Assembly (NCBI GenBank): GCA_963693085.1
Contig: OY856409.1
Span: 523,039,803-523,103,802 of the forward strand
Length of the DNA stretch: 64,000 bases
From: Alisma plantago-aquatica
Taxonomy: Eukaryota; Streptophyta; Magnoliopsida; Alismatales; Alismataceae
Direction: 5' to 3'
In this document: positions 56,880 through 64,000 of the stretch, in pieces
Position numbering within the stretch: the stretch's first letter is position 1
Layout: each line of letters opens with the position of its first letter
Position numbers and translations under genes: made by a program
The notes under the pieces: generated by a model
What the model saw: only the letters and a program-made list of their open reading frames with translations
What the model was told of the DNA's origin: nothing
Database searches by the model: none

Positions 56880-57929
56880 GCTCCACTTGGGTATGAAGGG
56901 AAGATACCATATGAGAGACACACACCAAATGGAATAGGGGACATTGGAATTGTATGTAGGTTGGATTAATATTTTTTACGCCACATAACAATAAATCTAG
57001 ACAAGGAAATCTACATTTTTGGTAAAATTTGAGCTTGTGGGGGTAAGATGAGATTTTCCTAATCCCAAAATCTACATGATTTTTGTTATCTCAATACATG
57101 ATTTCAAAATATAAATTGTAATTAACTCTTTTCTTATTTGTTATTTTCTCTTATATGCCAAACTTACAACTAGAACACGAGCACACTCCGTTTCCAAACC
57201 CTAAACTAATTTCCAAACATAATCAAAGAAAGCCAAATTAGACTAGTCCCATTATTGAGAGTAACCTCCATCAACCTATTGAAGATTAAAAAAATCAACA
57301 GAGGCTAACCAACTTTTTGGGATAGGATCTGAGTTTAACTGGGTTGATTATTGCCTATTTTTTGTGCCACATATGTGCCACATGGAGATAAATGCATATA
57401 ATGAAATCCATATTTAATCATTTGTTGTTTGGTAAAAGTTGAACTAATAGTTTCTATTAGAGATTCCATAATATCTTTTTGTCCGGACCAACTCAACCCT
57501 GCTTCGATTAGTGCACATATCTCAATCTAAATTAGCTAGCTCTCTTATATGCTATATTGTTTATGTGATACTAAAGTTGAGACCATATCGGACTGGTTGC
57601 CAATTATGTTGCCTAATATAGTGAGAGTAAAACTAGACTACAATAACCCCATTTTCCCATTCCAGTCTAACTTAATCCCAAACAACTTCAAGATGCCAAA
57701 TTTTCTTCAAATAAGGGCTAAGGGTGCGTTTGGCATGAGTTACTGATGGACTAGAGCATGTCCTTTTGCACCACATCCGACTAAATGGATAATGAAGTTA
57801 ATCTCATCAAATGAGGTTTGTATGAAGCCGAAGTAATCATGTTGGTTAGTATTCCATAACCCAAAGTTGGGATTTAACTTAGTCTAGAACCAAACATTAA
57901 GAATTCAAAATCCCACCCCGATTTAACAT
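56880..57929. other. No gene recognised
   Basis: A-T rich; reverse transcriptase of the Athila remnant would be expected here but no motif is visible. AGGGTGCGTTTGG at about 57720 resembles the ends of some small hAT-type elements, but no matching inverse end was found. Confidence 0.35.
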
Positions 57930-58575
57930 GTTGACAAACATTTCATTATTGTGCATCTAACGTGCTACTTGAGTATTTCAGGTTTCAAGAAAATGAGGAG
58001 ATCATACTAAGTGAATAATTGAAGATCAATGTGCCAAAATGTTTAATATTTTCATGATTGTACGCAATTTGAAAACTTGTACAAGTATTTCATGTACAAG
58101 TGCTTAGATATCATGTAAATCAAGCGTTAGATCTCACTTATCCACCCAAAACCCTATTTTACACTCGCATGAAGACTTTAGGGTTGAAGGGTTCTATATG
58201 AGTCATCAATAGGACCTCATATATTGTGCAAATCCTTGCAAAAGGTCCTTTTTAGTTGACAATATTGTTGACCAAGATATAGATGTTGTGATAGGTTTAA
58301 ACAGGAGAAAAACAGACATATAGCCATTAGCCATCTAAACCCATACAGTCATCTAGTCGACAATATTGTGGATCGAGAGTCATCCAGTCAATGATATTGT
58401 GGACCAAGAGTCATCCGGTTGACAATATTGTCGACTGAGAAAAGTTCTCAAAACTTCACATTTAATGAACATTTTAGCCATTCCAACCCAAATACTTTTT
58501 ACCTAATGACTAGTTAAGCACTAAGAACACTCTAGACACTCCATAGAACATCCTTAAACACTTGCAAACCATACC

Positions 58576-58583
58576 TATAAATA
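58576..58583 (+). promoter_or_regulatory. LTR TATA box, copy 2
   Basis: TATAAATA in ACCTATAAATAGGATAGG. Confidence 0.65.
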
Positions 58584-58864
58584 GGATAGGCTGTAGGACA
58601 CCTAAAGCACACAAGATAAACTTGATCATTCATTCTAGAGAGAAACAAAGATGAGATTCACTTCCAATCTTCTTCCTTGTGCTCCAAAGTTGTGTCCTAT
58701 AGCTACTACCTCCTAGATACTACATAGAAACGTCCATATTAAGTGGATAGGAGATCTAAACTCTTGATATAGAATCAAGGCATTGTAATTCATTGGTGAA
58801 GTATTTTTCTTCCAATATATTTCTTTTATATTGTACTTTGTTCTCCTTGACTACTCCTAGGGTT

Positions 58865-59225
58865 GGAGGTTGTTGAAAGGAGGTTGCTTGGTGCTACTTC
58901 AACAAAGTGAAGGCTCTCCAAGGTGTGCTTGAGGTTACTTCAAGGAGTTTGTTTCAAAGGAGTTTGGATCTACTTCTAGGTGAAGGATATCTCAAGGAGG
59001 TAGAGCTACTTCAAGGAAGTGAAGGCTACTCCAAGGTCCCTTGAGGTTACTTTAAGATGTCTGCTTCAAAGTAGGTTGGTTATATTTCTAGGTGAAGGCT
59101 ATCTCAAGGTGGTGGATCTACTTCAAGGTGGTGAAGGTTGCTTCAAGGTTGCTTGAGGTTACTTCAAGAAGCGTTCTTTAAGGAGATTGAGGCTACGTTA
59201 AGGTGAAGGCTACTTCGAGTGGAAG
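58865..59225 (+). repeat. Expanded GCTACTTCAAGGAGGTGAAGG repeats
   Basis: Same array as 29265-29470 but about 1.7 times longer, with extra units (TGAGGTTACTTCAAGGAG, GGTGAAGGCTATCTCAAGG), showing copy-number change within the LTR family. Confidence 0.75.
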
Positions 59226-59448
59226 GTGATTGTATTTTGTTATAACATCCTTGTGAGATAAATAAAATAAATCACTTTCAAAATCCCAATTGGAAACAAT
59301 TGTGTAGTGGACTAACAACCTTTGATTCAAAGGTTGGAACTACTTTAAATGAAAGTGTATTCATTGTTTCCTCCTCATTCTTTGGTTGAGTATTTAGTTA
59401 TTTTTAAAAGTTTCAAAAGATCTATTCACCCCCTCTAAGTCTTTCAGT

Positions 59449-59460
59449 TGGTATCAGAGA
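59449..59460 (+). other. Primer-binding site of TR-GAG copy 2
   Basis: TGGTATCAGAGA, the iMet-type site, two bases after the LTR end. Confidence 0.8.
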
Positions 59461-59493
59461 AGGTCTTCAAGGATCCATAACATGCCTTGAAGA

Positions 59494-61270
59494 ATGGGAG
59501 CAACATGCTTAGCAAACTCAACCTTAAAGGAACTCATGTGACTCGACCACCACCCTTTGATGGAAGCAACTACACCTATTAGAAAATAAGAATGCAATTC
59601 TACTTCTATGGGATTATCTTAGAGCTCTAGAGGAGGATGTCTTCACCTTATGTGCCTCCCACAACTGAATATGCAACATGGGGTCCCAATACTGTGAAAC
59701 AAGATCAATTAAATGCAAAAGTAGTAAGAATACTATATTGTTCTATTTCTGTAAGTGAGTTTAATAGGATATCTTCATGTGGTACAACTTATGATATATG
59801 GCATAAACTTTCAAAAATACATGAAGGTACCACCCAAGTTAAAAATACCCAAATTAACATGCTTAAACAAAGTTTGAACAATTTTGTATGCAACCTAATG
59901 AATCCATTAGTGAAATGTATCCAAGATTTTCTTCTATTGCCAACAACTTGAGTGCATTAGGTAAGTATATAAGTTAAGAAGATCAGGTGTCCAAGATCCT
60001 TAGACCTTTGCCTCCAAAATACAAGCCAAAGGTGACGTCCATTGAAGAAGATAATAATATCACCACAAAGAGGATGGAGCAGCTCATTGGCAATCTAGAG
60101 ACTCATGAAGTCACCCTTGAAGAAGAAGAAAGATTGATAGATGAACACAAAGAGGAGAAAAGGAAGGACATTGCATTTAAGGAAGCTACTAAAGCTATCA
60201 CTCAAGAAAGTAATGAAACAAGTGAAGAAGATAGTGAAAAAGATGCACTCATTGTAAATGGTAAGAAATATGGAAGATTTAAATCTAACAAAAATTCATA
60301 TGTTTCTTCCTCTTCTTCCCTTAGGTGCTTTGAATATGGAAAGAAGGGACATTTAAAAATTGAGTGTCCTAAAGTCAAGAAGGGAAAGAAATCCTCTCTC
60401 TAGAAGAAAGAAAAGGCTTACAAAGCAACTTGGGATGACTCAAGCGACGATAGTGAGAGTGGATAAGAAGAAGCAGAATGTCTCATGAGTAAAGAAGACA
60501 AGGTAAGTTGTTTCATTGCAACAAGCACTGAAGAAGAAAATGAGATAAGTCTTTTTGATTTATCTAAATAAGAGTTAGTCACTAGTATTGATGAATTAGA
60601 TGATAAATATGTTGATTGTAAAAAGAAATTAAAAAGGCTTAAAAAAACTAATGAAGATTTGTACGCTAAATTGAATGATCTTAATTTTGAAAAAGACAGT
60701 CTTATGTCTAAAAAAGTTACCTTGAAATCATCTATTAATGATTACAATAGCAAGTTACTTGCTCTAGAAACCAACAATAATCTTCTTTCTCTAGAAAATG
60801 TTGAATTGCTTGCTAAGTTGAATAATTATCAAAATCAACATGTTCTATGTTCTCATTCAAATTATGATATCATCATTAGAGAAAGGGATTCTTTGCTTTA
60901 AAGTTAAAATCAAGGAAAGCAAGATATTGCTAAGAAAATTGAAAATTACTAAGTTACAAAAACATGTTGATAGTCAAAAGAGTAATAATATTCTTGATAC
61001 AATTTTGGAAAACTCTTTTGGACTAAAAGGAAAAAAGGTGTATAGGCTATGTACCTAAATAGAAATCCTACCAAAAGCCTAGAAACTAGAAAATCACAAA
61101 AACCCAAAACCAAGGTCATGTATGTTCCTAAAGACAATCTAGATAAGAAGAGAAATGAAATTTATTCTATTTGCTATTATTACTGTTTACGTATTGGTCA
61201 TTATTTATTCTCTTTTCCATACAATAAAAATTATGTTGACTTAGTTTGGGTTCCAAAATACCCAACTTAG
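59494..61270 (+). pseudogene. gag: Decayed gag of TR-GAG copy 2
   Basis: ATG at 59494 is followed by an early frame change relative to copy 1. PPPFDGSNYTY is recognisable at about 59550. 59637-59951 (YATWGPNTVKQDQLNAK, IHEGTTQVKNTQINM) then shifts frame near 59890 exactly as copy 1 does. 59987-60403 carries SKILRPLPPKYKPKV, EQLIGNLETHEV and a broken zinc knuckle CFEYGKKGHLKIEC, in which the second Cys is Tyr (TAT at 60335). 60659-60901 is the coiled coil (LYAKLNDLNFEKDSL). 61049-61270 ends VWVPKYPT. Several in-frame stops. Not functional. Confidence 0.75.
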
Positions 61271-62158
61271 AAATGTTGGACATATTAGTTTAGATTTGAC
61301 CTAAACTTCACTTTGAAATTTATAATGTCTTATCTCAACTAAATTAAGTTTGAACTTGTATATATTTGTATATTTTGATTGCTTAATTGTGTTATCCAAA
61401 ATAATGGAATGATATGTATACGTTAAAAATGTTGAATTTACTAAAAATGGACATAATTTCATCTCAGTCGACAAAATACTTGACCGAGATCTCTTATGAT
61501 CGAAGAAAAGTTCACCTGAAGGAAGTTCTTCCAACATTGCTTTTACTAGAAAATCTTCCCGGTTGACAAATAGTTCGACTGAGAATTCCTCTGGTCAAGG
61601 AAAAGATCGATCGAAGATAATTCAATCAGAAATGTTTATTGAAAATAAAATCATTCAATTGCAATTAACTTTGATGACTCAAACCTATAATAGATTCTTT
61701 ATATTAGATTGTTCTAAATATTTGAATGATCCTTATAAAAAAGACCACTATATGGGGACCAAAACTTTATACTATACAAGTTTCTATGGTCTATAAAGAT
61801 TGATCCAACAAGCATATGACCAGAAATAAGAAGATTTCTACACACATGGAGAAAAGGTCAAGTTATTGGTCACATTTGAAGAAAGTTTCAAAGGTAAAAC
61901 TATTGGTATAGGTGATGTTGGTACAAATTTTTAAATGTGCTATTTGTACAATATTTACATCATTAGTACTATGACAATAGTTATGATTCATAGGAAAATA
62001 TCAAAAGGAAAAATGATTGTAAACCTACTAACTTTATGGATACTATTTGAAAACAATGAATTGTTTATGTCATAAAAAGATTATTCATACAAAAAGCGTG
62101 CTTAGAATATAATCATTAGCTAAATTTTTGTGATAAATATGAAATTTGTGTATTCTAG
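61271..62158 (+). other. Non-coding interior of TR-GAG copy 2
   Basis: Collinear with 37920-38800 of copy 1. Contains GGTCGA-type phrases at about 61463-61615 (CAGTCGACAAAATAC, GACCGAGATCTC, GATCGATCGAAG). No coding motif. Confidence 0.6.
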
Positions 62159-63257
62159 GCAAGCAAAGTAAGATTTGGTACACTTGTTAAGGTGGACAAA
62201 CACACAGTTAAGAAGACGAGAAGCCAATTCGCAAGACTTGCAATTGAGCTGGATATTTCAAAATTGATTCAACCTGCAATTCTCATCCATGGGTTGGAAT
62301 ATAAGCTAGAGTATGAAGTGCTTCCTGACCTTTGCTTAACCTGTGGAAAATTGGGACATAGTTCAAAAGCTTGCAACCCTGATCCTAAAGAACAAGTGGG
62401 TGAAGAACCAGTCGAGGATGGGGTGAAATGGTCTGATGAAGAGGGCAAATGGCAGAAATACTATGGTAAAGGAATCCATGCCAAAAGGAGACAGCGTGAT
62501 AAAGAGAAATGGGCACCCATTTGAAACCGTTTCAGTCCAATCATAGTTGATCCCGAGGAGGAAGGTGAGGTGGAGAACACCTCACAGAGGACTACCAATG
62601 CTGAGAAGTCCAACGCTGACCCTAGAGGCCCGAAGGTATGGAAGAGGAAGAAGACGCCGCATAAGACTGATCAAGACATGGAAATGCAGAATGGTAGATC
62701 TACAGAAAACAAGGAAGGGGACGAAGAAGCACATGTCACTGTAGTGAACGATGGAATGCATACCGTAGTTCACCATAACGTGGATGAAGTCATTGAAGGA
62801 ATTATACCTCTACAGGATGCGGTTGAAGTAAGCATAACCAAAAATGATGACACTGAAACTTCAACCAGCACGGGGAAATGGAAGCAGAAAGGAAGGGGCG
62901 TCAAAGGAAGTGGGACCAAAATCAAACATGCCAGTGCGGTTAATTATAACTTAAGGAATGGCCACCGGAACCAAGAGGATCATGTCGACACAAGAGATCA
63001 CTGAAGACTATTGGATGTTCATATATTTTACCATATATATGTTTATGAAGTGGACAACCAAGTCACTCAAGTGTTGCTCCTCCAAGATGTTGATGATTCA
63101 CATGGCTTGTGAAGCCAACCAGGTCCCTAGATGCCTGGTGAAATCTCACCCCAAAAAACTTAACCACTCTCAAGGGTTTGAGACAATGATAAACTTGACG
63201 TTTATCTTAATTGTAATGGTACTAATAATACCATGTTTATCATTTATGTTTTTTTAG
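62159..63257 (+). pseudogene. LINE (L1-type) ORF1 fragment inserted in TR-GAG copy 2
   Basis: From 62159 the frame reads FGTLVKVDKHTV, SQFARLAIELDISK, YEVLPDLCLTCGKLGHSSKAC, the conserved end of plant LINE ORF1 (KVD..T...R..FAR..V/IE.D) with a CCHC knuckle (CLTCGKLGHSSKAC, CX2CX4HX4C). The frame continues, apart from one TGA at 62522-62524, through a charged tail to 63002-63004. The N-terminal part of ORF1 is missing and no ORF2 endonuclease or reverse transcriptase follows, so both ends are truncated. The surrounding copia interior is interrupted between TATTCTA (62151) and TTCTAT (63259), a possible short target duplication. Base use is richer in G+C than the host element. Confidence 0.7.
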
Positions 63258-64000
63258 TTCTATCCATGTAAGCTCATTTATGTTTAACTAGTGAAAGTAA
63301 GAATTTTTCAAAATTTTGCTCATCCGAACTCATTCACATAAATTTGACTCTATAACAAAAGATGGTAAAGACAAATTTGATCTTAAGTCACACCTTTATC
63401 CTGGAATATTCAACATCTAGCAAAGCATCTAGGATTTATAAGTCTACATCTAAGAAATTGAAGATCATTACACATAATAAGACTTAACCATATTCTAAAA
63501 AGAGTTGATTATTAGACAATTAATATATAAACTTACCAAGAATAATGCATAAGATTCAGTTCCTAAACCTAAAGGCTTAACATTCATTGTAACTAAATGG
63601 GCATGATGAAATAAACCAAATAAAGCTAGGTTATAATGAGAAAAATTAGACTTTAATATGACTTATGCATTAATGGATAATGCTTGAGGTCATTCATATG
63701 CCACTTATAAGGATATCAAACTCTTCGAATGGATGTAATAATTGTTTCCTTAAAAGGATCATTAAAGAAGAAATCTATGTTGTTTAAACTCATGACTTGA
63801 AACAAGATTGAATATGTACACAAAAAGAAGTTGATGGTCACTTATGCAAATATAAAAGAAAGTATTATATCTTGGTTCATTCTAGATAAAGCTCCATTCA
63901 TGGGAAATCTGTAGAACTTCTTTGTGATTGAAAAGGAGTTTGACCGAGGGGCGCCCTAGTTGAAGTCATGGTCGACCGAAAAATAATCATGACAAAAATG
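63258..64000 (+). other. Continuation of TR-GAG copy 2 interior
   Basis: Collinear with about 38810-39240 of copy 1 (CTAAACCTAAAGGC near 63565, GACCGAGGGGCGCCC at 63942, GTCATGGTCGACC at 63966). Cut by the window end. Confidence 0.65.

Larger units (their letters stand above)
57930..59446 (+). repeat. 5' LTR of TR-GAG copy 2, left end missing
   Basis: Aligns with 28199-29706 from the phrase GACAAACATTTC onward; the first ~45 bases (TGTTGGCTAAATTG...) are absent, so the left end was truncated or rearranged. The right end TCTTTCA is intact. More diverged from the copy 1 LTRs than those are from each other, so an older or separate lineage. Confidence 0.8.
57930..64000 (+). mobile_element. TR-GAG copia-derived element, copy 2 (incomplete, runs off window)
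   Basis: LTR (57930-59446), primer-binding site (59449-59460), decayed gag, and the same non-coding interior as copy 1. The collinear match reaches at least CGAGGGGCGCCC (63945), which equals 39191 in copy 1. The 3' part and second LTR lie beyond the window. Again no pol is seen between gag and the end, so two independent insertions share the gag-only structure. A LINE fragment sits at about 62159-63257. Confidence 0.8.

Noticed and set aside
57720..57929. Small hAT-type element starting GGGTGCGTTTGG
   Set aside because: No inverse end or 8 bp duplication was found to the left or right.

Overview
This is a repeat-dominated stretch of a plant nuclear genome, most likely from a flowering plant with a large genome. 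The evidence is an AT-rich background, nested LTR retrotransposons, an intact-ended CACTA (En/Spm-type) DNA transposon with a plant TNP2-type transposase and a Ptta/Ulp1-type second gene, SIRE-like copia gag sequences, Athila-like gypsy remnants and a plant-type LINE ORF1 fragment. I found no convincing host gene. The species cannot be named from this sequence alone.

Layout. 1-8.6 kb: old LTR fragments (1-442; 780-1910; 3181-4560 on the minus strand), otherwise unassigned. 8.6-28.2 kb: mosaic of large non-coding LTRs. LTR family B has copies at 8622-10034 and, split, at 27947-28198 + 41675-42842. Family D has a 2.18 kb sequence at 10374-12551 repeated at 23869-26044; the second copy appears to be part of a longer minus-strand LTR (21278-26044) beside a perfect tRNA-iMet primer-binding site. 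Between them lies an older, oppositely oriented LTR-like block (about 14.6-19.6 kb) rich in short repeats. 28199-41674: a copia-derived element with 1.5 kb LTRs, a gag gene and no pol (TR-GAG type), inserted into the family B LTR. Its gag is split by a second, minus-strand, non-coding LTR element (30096-36490; 2.85 kb LTRs around only 0.7 kb). 42.8-56.9 kb: remnant of an Athila-like gypsy element (gag at 45.2-46.0 and 55.3-56.2 kb, protease at about 56.65-56.87 kb). 45983-55331: a 9349 bp CACTA element inserted in that gag with a 3 bp target duplication. 57.93 kb to the end: a second, more decayed TR-GAG copy with a LINE ORF1 fragment inside it, running off the window.

The CACTA element is the most gene-like part. 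Its termini, palindromic subterminal repeats, a GC-rich leader, a duplicated long hairpin, a transposase gene (two frameshifts) and a 13-exon second gene with a Ptta region and a Ulp1-like cysteine protease are all recognisable. The second gene carries an in-frame TGA and a lost splice donor. The element therefore looks recently inserted and structurally complete, but unlikely to be autonomous now.

The retroelements share one theme: arrays of short palindromic phrases, in several cases upstream of a TATAAATA box in the LTR. The strongest candidates for something under-described are the gag-only copia lineage with a frameshift shared by both copies, the duplicated hairpin just upstream of the transposase gene, and these LTR palindrome arrays.
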